Below, in pieces: positions 54,646 through 63,382 of a stretch of DNA of 64,000 bases. A program made the position numbers and the translations under genes. Where the stretch lies: NCBI RefSeq assembly GCF_019052805.1, contig NZ_JAHQRJ010000003.1:62001-126000 (forward strand), written 5' to 3'. The notes under the pieces are model-generated. The model did not search any database. It was not told where the DNA came from and saw nothing but the letters and a program-made list of their open reading frames with translations. The DNA comes from Noviherbaspirillum sp. L7-7A. GTDB lineage: Bacteria > Pseudomonadota > Gammaproteobacteria > Burkholderiales > Burkholderiaceae_D. How positions within the stretch are numbered: the first letter of the stretch is position 1; each line of letters starts with the position of its first letter.

Positions 54646-57536
54646 AGCAGCGAAAGCGGATCCGCTTCCCGGTTACGGACCAGTAGTCCTTCAAGAGGAC
54701 GGCCTTGCCGGCTGGTTTCCACCGCTTCCAGGGCCTGGCCACCGCCATAACTGCTCTGGGCCGGCGCCTCGCCACCCGCCGTGATCCGGATCGCGCAGTA
54801 CTTGAACTCCGGTATCTTGGCGAACGGGTCCAGCGCGGAATTGGTGAGCCGGTTGATTGCGGCCTCGTAATAGCAGAACGGCACGAACACGCCGCCGCGT
54901 GGCGAGCCTTCATCGGCACGGGCATACAAGGACACTTTGCCGCGGCGGGATTCGATCGTGATCAGGTCGCCGGGCAGGATATTCATCTGCGCCAGGTCCA
55001 GCGGATGCACCAGCGCCACCGGGTCCGGCTCGAGTGCGTCAAGCACCGTGGCGCGCCGGGTCATGCTGCCGGTATGCCAGTGCTCCAGCTGGCGGCCAGT
55101 GATCAGAACCATCGGGTAGTCATGGTCCGGCCGCTCGGCCGCCGGAATGATATCCGCCGGCACGAAGCGCGCCCTGCCCGATTCACGCGGGAAGCTGTCG
55201 ACGAACACTACCGGGTCGCCCGCATCGCCTTCCTTGCGGCAGGGATAGGTCACCGCATTGTCGCGTTCCAGCCGCTCCCAGGTAATGCCGGCAATGCTGG
55301 GCATGGTGTGGCGCATCTCGTCGAAGACTTCCGACACATGGCCGTAATTCCAGTCGAGCCCGATGCGGCGCGCCAGTTCCTGGATAATCCACAGGTCGGG
55401 CTTGGCCTGGCCCGGCGGATCGATGGCCTGGCGTCCCATCTGCACAAGGCGGTCGGTGTTGGTGAAGGTGCCGGTCTTCTCCGAGAAGGCTGTGGCGGGC
55501 AGGATTACGTCAGCCAGGTAGGCAGTCTCGGTCAGAAAGATGTCCTGCACCACCAGGTGGTCGAGCGCGGCCAGCGCTTCGCGGGCATGGTTGGCATCGG
55601 GGTCGGACATTGCCGGGTTCTCGCCCATCACATACATGCCGCGGATATCGCCATGCTTGATCGCATGCATCACTTCCACCACAGTCAGGCCGGGCTTGCT
55701 GTCCAGCGTGCCCGCCGGCACCTTCCAGGCCTGCTCGAAACTGGACTGCACTGCTGGATCGGACACATGCTGGTAGTCCGGATACATCATCGGGATCAGG
55801 CCGGCATCGGACGCGCCCTGCACATTGTTCTGGCCGCGCAGCGGATGCAGGCCCGTGCCGGGACGGCCGATCTGGCCCGTCATCAAGGCCAGCGCAATCA
55901 GGCAGCGGGCATTATCGGTACCATGCACGTGCTGGGATACGCCCATGCCCCACAGGATCATCGACGACTTCGAGGTTGCATACAGCCGCGCCACGTAACG
56001 CAGCGTCTCGGCATCGATGCCGCAGATCGGCGCCATCTTCTCCGGGCTGTATTCCGCCACGTTGGCTTTCAGCTCCTCGTAGCCTATGGTGCGGCTTTCA
56101 ATGAAAGCCTGGTCCACCAGGCCTTCTTCAACGATCACATGCATCATCGCGTTGAGCATGGCCACGTCAGTGTCGGCCTTGAACTGCATGTAGCGGTGAG
56201 CGAAGCGCGCCAGCTCCGAGCGGCGCGGGTCGCAGACGACGAGCTTGCTGCCATTGGCTACCGCATTCTTGATCCAGGTCGCCGCCACCGGATGGTTCAC
56301 GGTCGGGTTGGCGCCGATGATTACGATGACCTCGGCCTTGGTCACATCCATCACCGGGTTCGATACCGCGCCCGAGCCGATGCCTTCGAGCAGCGCCACC
56401 ACCGAGGAGGCATGGCACAGCCGGGTGCAGTGGTCGACGTTGTTGCTGCCAAAGCCGGTGCGCACCAGCTTCTGGAACAGGTAGGCTTCCTCGTTGCTGC
56501 CCTTGGCGGAACCGAAACCGGCCAGCGCGCCCTTGCCATGGGTATCGCGGATGTTGCGCAGGCGGCCGCCGGCGAAGTCCAGCGCTTCTTCCCAGGTCGC
56601 TTCGCGGAACACGTCCATCACCCGGTCCGGGTCCATGGTGAAGTCGCCGGTCTTGGGCACGCCTTCGCGCCGGATCAGCGGCATCGTCAGGCGATGCGGA
56701 TGATGGGCATAGTCGAAACCATAGCGGCCCTTGACGCACAGCCGGCCATGGTTGGCCGGGCCGTCGCGGCCTTCGACATACAGGATCTTGTTGTCCTTGA
56801 CGTTGTAGGTCAGCTGGCAACCCACGCCACAATACGGGCAGACCGAGTCGACCTGCTTGTCCGGCACCGACAGCGCGGCCTCGCGCGCGGGCATCAGTGC
56901 GCCGGTCGGGCAGGCCTGCACGCATTCGCCGCAGGCGACGCAGGTGGAGTTGCCCATCGGGTCGTCCATGTCGAAAACAATCTTTTCCGCCTGGCCGCGC
57001 AGCGCCAGGCCGATCACGTCATTCATCTGCTCGTCGCGGCAGGCGCGCACGCAGCGGGTGCACTGGATGCAGGCATCGAGATTGACGGAAATGGCCGGAT
57101 GCGACAGGTCGGGCGCGACACGGGCCCGCGGCTCGAAGCGCGGCTTGCCGACCGCCAGTTCCTCGGCCCATTCATCGACTTCATTGTGCAGCGTGTAATC
57201 GGCTTCGGGCATGTCCGACTGCAGTAGCTCCAGCACCATGCGCTGGGAGTGTTGGGCGCGCTCGCTGTCGCTGCTGACCTGCATGCCCGGCGTTGGCCGG
57301 CGGCAGCAGGAAGGCGCCAGCGCCCGCTCGCCATTGATCTCCACCATGCAGGCGCGACAGTTGCCGGCCGGGTCCATGCCAGGCTTGTAGCACAGCCGCG
57401 GTATCGATACGCCTTCGCGGTCAGCCACTTCGATGATGGTGTCGGTTACGAAGGCAGTGACTGGCTGGCCATTCAGCGTGAACTCGACCACTGGCGCATC
57501 GAGCTGGGCAATTTCATTACGGGTAATGGCATTCAT
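54642..57536 (-). CDS. fdsA: NAD-dependent formate dehydrogenase, alpha (catalytic) subunit
   Basis: A 964-residue molybdenum enzyme subunit that oxidises formate to CO2. In order: an N-terminal [2Fe-2S] domain (about 15-90); two [4Fe-4S] ferredoxin motifs, CIQCTRCVRAC and CVACGECVQACPTGA; the FDH [4Fe-4S] motif CPYCGVGC near 235; the bis-MGD catalytic domain; and the C-terminal molybdopterin-binding domain. The Mo ligand should be the Cys of HCTRLCHASS near residue 375, so this is not a selenoenzyme. Its start is two bases after the fdsGB stop. A small FdsD subunit is not encoded nearby. Confidence 0.95.
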   Translation of the reverse strand: MNAITRNEIAQLDAPVVEFTLNGQPVTAFVTDTIIEVADREGVSIPRLCYKPGMDPAGNCRACMVEINGERALAPSCCRRPTPGMQVSSDSERAQHSQRMVLELLQSDMPEADYTLHNEVDEWAEELAVGKPRFEPRARVAPDLSHPAISVNLDACIQCTRCVRACRDEQMNDVIGLALRGQAEKIVFDMDDPMGNSTCVACGECVQACPTGALMPAREAALSVPDKQVDSVCPYCGVGCQLTYNVKDNKILYVEGRDGPANHGRLCVKGRYGFDYAHHPHRLTMPLIRREGVPKTGDFTMDPDRVMDVFREATWEEALDFAGGRLRNIRDTHGKGALAGFGSAKGSNEEAYLFQKLVRTGFGSNNVDHCTRLCHASSVVALLEGIGSGAVSNPVMDVTKAEVIVIIGANPTVNHPVAATWIKNAVANGSKLVVCDPRRSELARFAHRYMQFKADTDVAMLNAMMHVIVEEGLVDQAFIESRTIGYEELKANVAEYSPEKMAPICGIDAETLRYVARLYATSKSSMILWGMGVSQHVHGTDNARCLIALALMTGQIGRPGTGLHPLRGQNNVQGASDAGLIPMMYPDYQHVSDPAVQSSFEQAWKVPAGTLDSKPGLTVVEVMHAIKHGDIRGMYVMGENPAMSDPDANHAREALAALDHLVVQDIFLTETAYLADVILPATAFSEKTGTFTNTDRLVQMGRQAIDPPGQAKPDLWIIQELARRIGLDWNYGHVSEVFDEMRHTMPSIAGITWERLERDNAVTYPCRKEGDAGDPVVFVDSFPRESGRARFVPADIIPAAERPDHDYPMVLITGRQLEHWHTGSMTRRATVLDALEPDPVALVHPLDLAQMNILPGDLITIESRRGKVSLYARADEGSPRGGVFVPFCYYEAAINRLTNSALDPFAKIPEFKYCAIRITAGGEAPAQSSYGGGQALEAVETSRQGRPLEGLLVRNREADPLSLL

Positions 57537-57538
57537 GT

Positions 57539-59245
57539 TCAGTTCCCGGTCAGTTCATGGGGAAAGTAGCGGACCACGCAGTCCACCGGATTCGGCGCGG
57601 CCTGGCCCAGGCCGCAGATCGAGGCGTCGCGCATGACCTGCGACAGCTCCGCCAGCAAGGGCACGTCCCATACCGGCTTCTCGATCAGGGTCAGCGCCTT
57701 GGCCGTGCCCACCCGGCACGGCGTGCACTGCCCGCACGACTCGTCCTTGAAGAAGCGCATCAGGTTGCGCGCCGCGCCCTTGGCGCTGTCGGCATCCGAC
57801 AGCACCACCACCGCCGCCGAGCCGATGAAGCAGCCATGCGGCTGCAGCGTGTCGAAGTCCAGCGGGATGTCGTTCATCGTCGCCGGCAATATCCCGCCCG
57901 ACGCGCCGCCCGGCAGGTAGGCATAGAAGGCATGGCCCTGCTGCATGCCGCCGCAGTATTCGTCGATCAGCTCCTGGATCGTGATGCCCGCCGGCGCCAG
58001 CTTCACGCCCGGGTTCTTCACCCGGCCCGACACCGAGTACGAGCGCAGCCCCTTCCTGCCATGCCGGCCATGCGAGGCAAACCAGTCCGCGCCCTTCTCC
58101 AGGATGTCGCGCACCCAGTACAGCGTCTCGAAGTTGTGCTCCAGCGTGGGCCGGCCGAACAGGCCGACCTGGGCCACATACGGCGGGCGCAGCCGCGGCA
58201 TGCCGCGCTTGCCTTCGATGGACTCGATCATGGCCGACTCCTCGCCGCAGATATAGGCGCCGGCGCCGCGCCGCAGCACAATGCGCGGCATGCCGGGCAT
58301 CGGCGCCTGGGCCTGCAGGGCCGCCAGCTCGCGCTGCAGCAGCGCGCGGCAGCCGTGGTACTCGTCGCGCAGGTAGATGTAGATGTCCTCGATGCCCACC
58401 GCCCAGGCGGCAATGAGCATGCCTTCGAGGAAGCGGTGCGGATCGGTTTCGAGGTAGACCCGGTCCTTGAAGGTGCCGGGCTCGCCCTCGTCGATGTTGA
58501 CCGCCATCAGGCGCGGGCCGGCCTCGGCGCGCACGATGCGCCATTTGCGCCCGGCCGGAAAGCCGGCGCCGCCCAGGCCGCGCAGGCCGGACGATTCCAT
58601 CGTGGCCAGCACGCTGTCGACATCGATCTCGCCCGAGATGCACTTTTGCAGCAGCTGGTAGCCGCCCTGCCCGACATAGCCGGCATGGTCGAGATAGCCG
58701 GGCGCGGGCACATCGGTGACCTCGCCTGCCTGGACGGCGGCCTGCACGGTCTCGCACTGCGCCTGGGCGATGGGCTTCTGGCCGACCACGGCCACCGGCG
58801 CCTGTTCGCAGCGGCCCACGCAGGGCGCGGCCAGCACGCGCACGTCGGCGCCGAGGATGGCGGGCAGGCGCTCGATCAGTTCAGCGGCGCCGGCCAGTTC
58901 GCAGGCGATGCCGTCGCAGACGCGCACGGTGAGCGCGGCCGGCGCATCCTCGCCTTCGCGCACGATATCGAAATGGTGATAGAAGCTGGCGACCTCGTAG
59001 ACCTCGGTCTGGGCCATGCGCAGTTCCTGGGCCAGGGCGGCCAGATGCGGTGTCGACAGGCAGCGGTAGCGGTCCTGGATCAGGTGCAGGCACTCGATCA
59101 GCAGGTCGCGCCGGCGCGGCATGTCGCCCAAGAGCGCCTGCACTTCGGACAGGGCCTGCGGATCGACCCGCCGGCCCTTGGGTGCCTGGCGCTTGCGCTG
59201 TTTGCTTGCGCCTTGCACCGCGATCGGAATGATTATCTTGTTCAT
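57539..59245 (-). CDS. Formate dehydrogenase diaphorase subunit, FdsG-FdsB fusion
   Basis: A 568-residue protein that joins two parts usually made separately. Residues about 30-185 are NuoE/FdsG-like: LALAQELRMAQTEVYEVASFYHHF, then a [2Fe-2S] set in VCDGIACEL and APCVGRCEQAP. Residues about 205-560 are NuoF/FdsB-like, with the FMN/NAD sites GLRGLGGAGFPAGRKW and GAGAYICGEESAMIESIEGKRG and the [4Fe-4S] motif ESCGQCTPCRVGTAKAL. It passes electrons from FdsA to NAD+. The start has only a weak upstream purine stretch. Confidence 0.92.
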   Translation of the reverse strand: MNKIIIPIAVQGASKQRKRQAPKGRRVDPQALSEVQALLGDMPRRRDLLIECLHLIQDRYRCLSTPHLAALAQELRMAQTEVYEVASFYHHFDIVREGEDAPAALTVRVCDGIACELAGAAELIERLPAILGADVRVLAAPCVGRCEQAPVAVVGQKPIAQAQCETVQAAVQAGEVTDVPAPGYLDHAGYVGQGGYQLLQKCISGEIDVDSVLATMESSGLRGLGGAGFPAGRKWRIVRAEAGPRLMAVNIDEGEPGTFKDRVYLETDPHRFLEGMLIAAWAVGIEDIYIYLRDEYHGCRALLQRELAALQAQAPMPGMPRIVLRRGAGAYICGEESAMIESIEGKRGMPRLRPPYVAQVGLFGRPTLEHNFETLYWVRDILEKGADWFASHGRHGRKGLRSYSVSGRVKNPGVKLAPAGITIQELIDEYCGGMQQGHAFYAYLPGGASGGILPATMNDIPLDFDTLQPHGCFIGSAAVVVLSDADSAKGAARNLMRFFKDESCGQCTPCRVGTAKALTLIEKPVWDVPLLAELSQVMRDASICGLGQAAPNPVDCVVRYFPHELTGN

Positions 59246-59439
59246 CGTTTTCCAGCCAGCTCAGGGTTTAATGAATTAAAGCCTTCTTCCATGCATTCAA
59301 AGGGCTGCAACGGGGGCACCCGCGGCATCAGGCGCAACAGGCATGCATTCAACGTTTGATCGATGAGGTGGTGGCGTCGAACCGGCCGGGAAGGGCCGAC
59401 CGGCACCCGGTCCCTGCCCTACCCTATGCGCCTTCCGGT

Positions 59440-60690
59440 TCAGATCACGCGTTCTTCACGCAGGGCTGCGATCTGCTGTTCCGAATAACCCAGCTGCGTC
59501 AGCACTTCCTCGGTATGTTCCCCCAGCAGCGGCGAACGCGTCACTTCGGTTAGGCTGTCCGACAGCTTGATCGGATTGCCCACGGTCAGGTACTTGCCGC
59601 GCTTCGGGTGGTCCACCTCGACCACGGTGCCGGTCTTGCGCAGCGACGGCTCCTCGGCGATTTCCTTCATCGACAGGATGGGGCCGCAGGGAATGTCGTA
59701 CTTGTTGAGTATGTCCATGGCCTCGAACTTGGTCATGGTCTTGGTCCACTCCTCGACCGTGGCGAAGATCGTCATCAGGCGCGGCAGGCGCGCGCGTGGC
59801 GTCGCATAGTCAGGGTCGGTAATCCATTCCTCGCGTCCGATGACCTGGCAAATCGATTTCCATACCGGCGCCTGAGCGATGAAATAGATATAGGCATTCG
59901 GATCGGTCTCCCAGCCCTTGCACTTCAGGATCCAGCCCGGCTGTCCGCCACCGGAAGCATTGCCGGCGCGGGGCACTGCGTCGCCGAATTTCCGACCGTC
60001 GGAGAACTGCGGATATTCCTCCATCACGCCGGCATGCTCAAGCCGCTGCTGGTCGCGCAGCTTGACGCGGCACAGGTTCAGCACCGCATCCTGCATGGCG
60101 GTCAGCACCTTTTGGCCACGTCCGGTGCTATTGCGCTGGTACAGCGCGGTGACGATGCCCAGCGCCAGGTGCAGGCCAGTGCCGCTGTCGCCGATCTGCG
60201 CGCCGGTGACCAGCGGCGGGCCGTCGTCGAAGCCGGTGGTGGACGCCGAGCCGCCCGCGCATTGCGCAACGTTCTCGTACACCTTGCAGTCTTCATACGG
60301 TCCTGGGCCAAAGCCCTTCACCGAGGCCACCACCATGCGGGGGTTGAGTTCCTGGATCCGTTCCCAAGTAAAGCCCATGCGGTCCAGCGCGCCAGGCGCG
60401 AAGTTTTCCACCAGCACGTCGCATTGCTTGATCAGGGTTTCCAGCACTTCCTTGCCGGCCTGCTTCTTGGTGTCCAGCGTGATCGAGCGCTTGTTATGGT
60501 TCAGCATCGTGAAGTAGAGGCTGTCGGCATCGGGTACGTCGCGCAACTGTCCACGGGTCGCGTCACCTTCACCGGCACGCTCGACCTTGATCACGTCTGC
60601 TCCGAACCATGCCAGCAACTGCGTACAGGTGGGCCCGGACTGGACATGAGTGAAGTCGAGAATGCGGACGCCGTCGAGGGCTTTACTCAT
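59440..60690 (-). CDS. Formyl-CoA:oxalate CoA-transferase-like protein (copy 2)
   Basis: A 416-residue paralog of the frc at 48928. The opening [36 protein letters not shown] and the catalytic Asp168 in [16 protein letters not shown] are kept. In the glycine loop the first Gly is Ser (ASGGGQPGW, residues 245-253), a change close to the active site. It precedes fdsGB by 194 bases on the same strand and may share its transcript. AGGAG precedes the ATG. It may be a second Frc or accept a different acid. Confidence 0.9.
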   Translation of the reverse strand: MSKALDGVRILDFTHVQSGPTCTQLLAWFGADVIKVERAGEGDATRGQLRDVPDADSLYFTMLNHNKRSITLDTKKQAGKEVLETLIKQCDVLVENFAPGALDRMGFTWERIQELNPRMVVASVKGFGPGPYEDCKVYENVAQCAGGSASTTGFDDGPPLVTGAQIGDSGTGLHLALGIVTALYQRNSTGRGQKVLTAMQDAVLNLCRVKLRDQQRLEHAGVMEEYPQFSDGRKFGDAVPRAGNASGGGQPGWILKCKGWETDPNAYIYFIAQAPVWKSICQVIGREEWITDPDYATPRARLPRLMTIFATVEEWTKTMTKFEAMDILNKYDIPCGPILSMKEIAEEPSLRKTGTVVEVDHPKRGKYLTVGNPIKLSDSLTEVTRSPLLGEHTEEVLTQLGYSEQQIAALREERVI

Positions 60691-60931
60691 TGAAGTCTCC
60701 TGATGATGTGTATATACCTGTCAGCATCGGCCGCCTCTGCGGGCTGGCTCGAAAGAATCTACTTGCTGCATCATGTTCCAGCCGGGCGGCATGTCGATGC
60801 CGCTTGCCTTGCTGGCTTACCGTCATTGAAGCACCCATGATGCTATTGCTTATTGACGGTATTTAATGCACTGCTACAGTAAATTCCACTGCTTAATCCT
60901 AATAAACTTTTCCGTTTAATGCGCTTGTAAA

Positions 60932-60960
60932 GTGATTTCATTTATCACATCATGCATGAT
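60932..60960. promoter_or_regulatory. Two adjacent inverted repeats upstream of frc2
   Basis: GTGATTTCATTTATCAC resembles a Crp-type half-site pair, with GTGA and TCAC separated by nine bases. It is followed at once by ATCATGCATGAT, a perfect palindrome. They lie in the frc2/Crp-Fnr divergent promoter and may bind one or two regulators. Confidence 0.4.
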
Positions 60961-61034
60961 AGCTTGCATGCGACTGGGCCCAAACACTGCGCGTCACGTT
61001 GAAGCCATCATAGCCAGCAGGCCTGCTTTTCCTC

Positions 61035-61050
61035 ATTGACCGGGGTCAAT
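61035..61050. promoter_or_regulatory. Perfect ATTGACC-N2-GGTCAAT box upstream of the Crp/Fnr gene
   Basis: ATTGACCGGGGTCAAT is centred 51 bases before the ATG of the Crp/Fnr regulator. It suggests autoregulation. If the box sits at -41.5 the transcript would start about ten bases before the ATG. Confidence 0.65.
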
Positions 61051-61093
61051 TTTCGCCGCATAGTGCCCTACCGACCTGATAACGAAACAAGAC

Positions 61094-61702
61094 ATGTCAT
61101 CTGTTGCAAGCCATCCAGAAAAAAACATTATTCGCGTCCAGCTCAAACAGAATAAAGTCCTGAAAAGCCTCAGGGAAAGCGAAATGGCTGCGCTTGAGCC
61201 CTACCTCACCGTGGTGGATTGCCAGAAGGGCGATGTGCTGCTGCATCAAGGCATCTACGAGATGGAGCAATATTTCATACTCGATGGCATTCTCAAACGG
61301 GCAGTGACCAACCAGAACGCCAAGGAAATGATCCTGCGCTTTGCTGCAGAGCGCGATATCGAAACAAGCTATGCCGCATGGCGGCTCAAGACGCCAACAC
61401 CGTACAGTATCGTATCAGTGACCAAGGCGCGGGTTGCTAAGCTCTCTTTGCCGCAATGGGTGATGTTCATCGAAAGCCATTCGGAAGTGAAACAAACCTT
61501 CGAGTTCGAGGTGATGCAGCTGATGAGCGAAATCATGGCTCATACCATCACACTGCATCTGCTGAACGCGCCTGGACGAGTACACCGGTTCGTGCGCAAG
61601 CATGCCGACCTGTTTGAGCGCCTTCCGAAGAAGGAATTGGCTTCCTATCTGAATTTGTCACCGGAAACATTGAGCCGTCTGAAGAATCAGGGAAAGATTT
61701 AA
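61094..61702 (+). CDS. Crp/Fnr-family transcriptional regulator
   Basis: A 202-residue regulator, slightly short for the family. The N-terminal cyclic-nucleotide-binding-like barrel covers about residues 25-120. A dimer helix follows (about 130-158), and the C-terminal helix-turn-helix ends KKELASYLNLSPETLSRLKNQGKI. The recognition helix keeps Glu191, Ser194 and Arg195, the E-x-x-S-R set with which FNR reads TTGA. It has only Cys43, so no FNR iron-sulfur cluster. It diverges from frc2 and has a matching palindrome upstream. It is the best candidate to bind the ATTGACC-N2-GGTCAAT boxes in this window. Confidence 0.9.
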   Translation: MSSVASHPEKNIIRVQLKQNKVLKSLRESEMAALEPYLTVVDCQKGDVLLHQGIYEMEQYFILDGILKRAVTNQNAKEMILRFAAERDIETSYAAWRLKTPTPYSIVSVTKARVAKLSLPQWVMFIESHSEVKQTFEFEVMQLMSEIMAHTITLHLLNAPGRVHRFVRKHADLFERLPKKELASYLNLSPETLSRLKNQGKI

Positions 61703-61742
61703 GCCGCTTGATAGGCAACAGGAGATGGCGGGAGAACGCGCC

Positions 61743-61779
61743 AAACAAAATGCCGGCTCTGGAAGCCGGCATTTTGTTT
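61743..61779. terminator. Bidirectional intrinsic terminator after the Crp/Fnr gene
   Basis: A perfect 16-bp inverted repeat (core ATGCCGGCT/AGCCGGCAT, 5-base loop) with A-rich left and T-rich right flanks, shared with the convergent small gene. Confidence 0.92.
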
Positions 61780-61805
61780 TACAAACGCGTAGAACGTGTC
61801 AGGCG

Positions 61806-62012
61806 TCAGATACTGTTCGCCATCGCCCGCACTTTCGCCAGTTGACGTGGGCTGATGCGGCCGTTATCCGGAATGGCTTGCATCATGTTCATGCTTTGCT
61901 GCAGGAGACCAAGCAGGCGGCTGAATGGAAGCATCGGAGGGCGGCGGGTCGTCTTCACTGCTCTGGTAGCACGGGGCAGTGTTTCAGTGAAGTTCAGGGC
62001 GGAGGTAGTCAT
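61806..62012 (-). CDS. Small basic protein, function unknown
   Basis: A 68-residue protein with an Arg/Thr-rich first half and a short conserved-looking end (IPDNGRISPRQLAKVRAMANSI). No domain is recognised. AAGGA six bases before the ATG supports it. It ends 26 bases before the shared terminator. Upstream sequence is AT-rich. Confidence 0.5.
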   Translation of the reverse strand: MTTSALNFTETLPRATRAVKTTRRPPMLPFSRLLGLLQQSMNMMQAIPDNGRISPRQLAKVRAMANSI

Positions 62013-62118
62013 GAAAATTCCTTGAATTCAAAATTGCAAGATGGGTTTTCAAGAAATGTATTCTCTGGTGGAATCAATTTCCAATTTCGACTGGTGTTAT
62101 CTGATATATGAAATTTGA

Positions 62119-63123
62119 ATGAATGCCGTACGTGCTCTAGTGCTGGGTTGCGCCGGTCTATCCTTGCTTTTCAGTTCGATTGAAGCGGATGCGAACGAAT
62201 GTGCTAAAACCCTCCCAGACAATGCAGTCGGCAGCCAAATAGTCAGGGCTGCAATAAAGGAATATGCAAGTTTCAACGGACATCGGATTGATACTGCTGG
62301 GCGTCTATGGAAATTTGGCTCGACTGAAACGGAGAATGAGTCATTGCTCAATGCCGTGACCGGCGAGCCCGACTCAAGCGATGCTCGCCATCTTGCATGG
62401 CGGCGGGTGTGGGAATACTGGCTTGTACTAGATCGGCATGTTCCCAGTGTTGCTCTGTCACGCAAGGTGATCGCACACCCGGGTGCGCTTGATGGCGATG
62501 CTGAGGACAGAACTGCAACTGAAAAGACGCTGCGTGAGCTTTTTGCGAGATTGGCCCTCGAGCCATCCGACGTGAATGAAAGCCTGCGCCAGGCTGCCCT
62601 ACGCGCCGCGCTCAGCGATTCGCCGTGGTCGGCGGCATTTATCTCTTATGTGATGCATGAGGCAGGGCTTTCTGATGAACAGTTCCGGTACGCGGCCGCA
62701 CACTGGCAATATGTGAAACAGGCGTTTGGTACTGACTCCCGCCGGATATATCGCGCTTGCGACCCTCGACATACTCCGCCGCGCGAAGGTGATTTACTTT
62801 GCTATTCGCGCGGGTCACGGGCGCCTGAAAACTTTGAGGAGTGGCTAATTGCGGTAACTCGCCCAGGGTTCACGGCAGCATCTCATTGCGAGATCGTGGT
62901 GCTCGTCGACCGGACGGCCAGCAAGATGGAGACCGTAGGCGGGAATGTCTTGCAGTCCATTGCGATGCGCCGATTGAAGTTGAACGGGAATGGCCTTCTT
63001 TCCGCGAGCCATTATACTGGAAACACGATCAGGCGTATGCCATCGGCTTGTGCTAAAGACAAAAGTTGCCGTGAGTGGGACTCCAACACGCAGCGATGGA
63101 GTGTCTTGCTAAAGCTGCGTTGA
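62119..63123 (+). CDS. Exported DUF2272-like protein
   Basis: A 334-residue protein with a signal peptide (about residues 1-26, ending EADA). The middle, PWSAAFISYVMHEAGLSDEQFRYAAAHWQYVKQAF near residues 170-205, matches the DUF2272 pattern, which resembles NlpC/P60- or CHAP-like folds, with a catalytic-type Trp-Ser-Ala-Ala start. PPREGDLLCYSR and SHCEIVVLVD follow, as in that family. A cell-wall hydrolase role is possible but not shown. Codon use and base composition are less GC-rich than in the rest of the window. No clear Shine-Dalgarno. Confidence 0.7.
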   Translation: MNAVRALVLGCAGLSLLFSSIEADANECAKTLPDNAVGSQIVRAAIKEYASFNGHRIDTAGRLWKFGSTETENESLLNAVTGEPDSSDARHLAWRRVWEYWLVLDRHVPSVALSRKVIAHPGALDGDAEDRTATEKTLRELFARLALEPSDVNESLRQAALRAALSDSPWSAAFISYVMHEAGLSDEQFRYAAAHWQYVKQAFGTDSRRIYRACDPRHTPPREGDLLCYSRGSRAPENFEEWLIAVTRPGFTAASHCEIVVLVDRTASKMETVGGNVLQSIAMRRLKLNGNGLLSASHYTGNTIRRMPSACAKDKSCREWDSNTQRWSVLLKLR

Positions 63124-63307
63124 AGATTAAGCACCGTGATGTGCAGTGTTTGAGAGAAAAAGTGCATTATCAATATAGCGATTTAAGGACCGTTTGAGGC
63201 GGGAACAATCTCCACTTTCGTTCAATTTCCAATAAATTCTATTAAATTTCAATGACTTGGGATTGTTAACCGCTTGGGCAGTGGCAAGAGTTCTGTTTAG
63301 GTTGAAA

Positions 63308-63353
63308 TTTTCACCGTGAAAAAATAGCCAAATTTTCACGGTGAAAATTTGGC
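63308..63353. repeat. Pair of TTTTCAC-N-GTGAAAA palindromes beside the ParB-type gene
   Basis: TTTTCACCGTGAAAA (63308-63322) and TTTTCACGGTGAAAA (63333-63347) share the same arms. The second extends to 13-bp arms, GCCAAATTTTCAC and GTGAAAATTTGGC (63327-63353). Their centres are 25 bases apart. They lie 30 bases beyond the stop of the ParB-type gene and could be a centromere-like (parS) or operator site. Confidence 0.6.
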
Positions 63354-63382
63354 CATGTACCGCACAGATTGTGCGCCACTAT

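Larger units (their letters stand above)
60691..61093. other. Divergent promoter region between frc2 and the Crp/Fnr gene
   Basis: About 400 AT-rich bases holding the promoters of both genes. It contains GTGAT-N7-ATCAC (60932-60948), the perfect 12-bp palindrome ATCATGCATGAT (60949-60960) and the Crp/Fnr-type box at 61035-61050. No gene is seen. Confidence 0.55.

Noticed and set aside
54705-57227. 840-codon plus-strand frame opposite fdsA
   Set aside because: Antisense shadow of fdsA with His/Arg-rich nonsense composition and no supporting ribosome-binding site.
57557-59359. 600-codon plus-strand frame opposite the fdsGB fusion
   Set aside because: Shadow frame; fdsGB has complete cofactor motifs, this frame has none.
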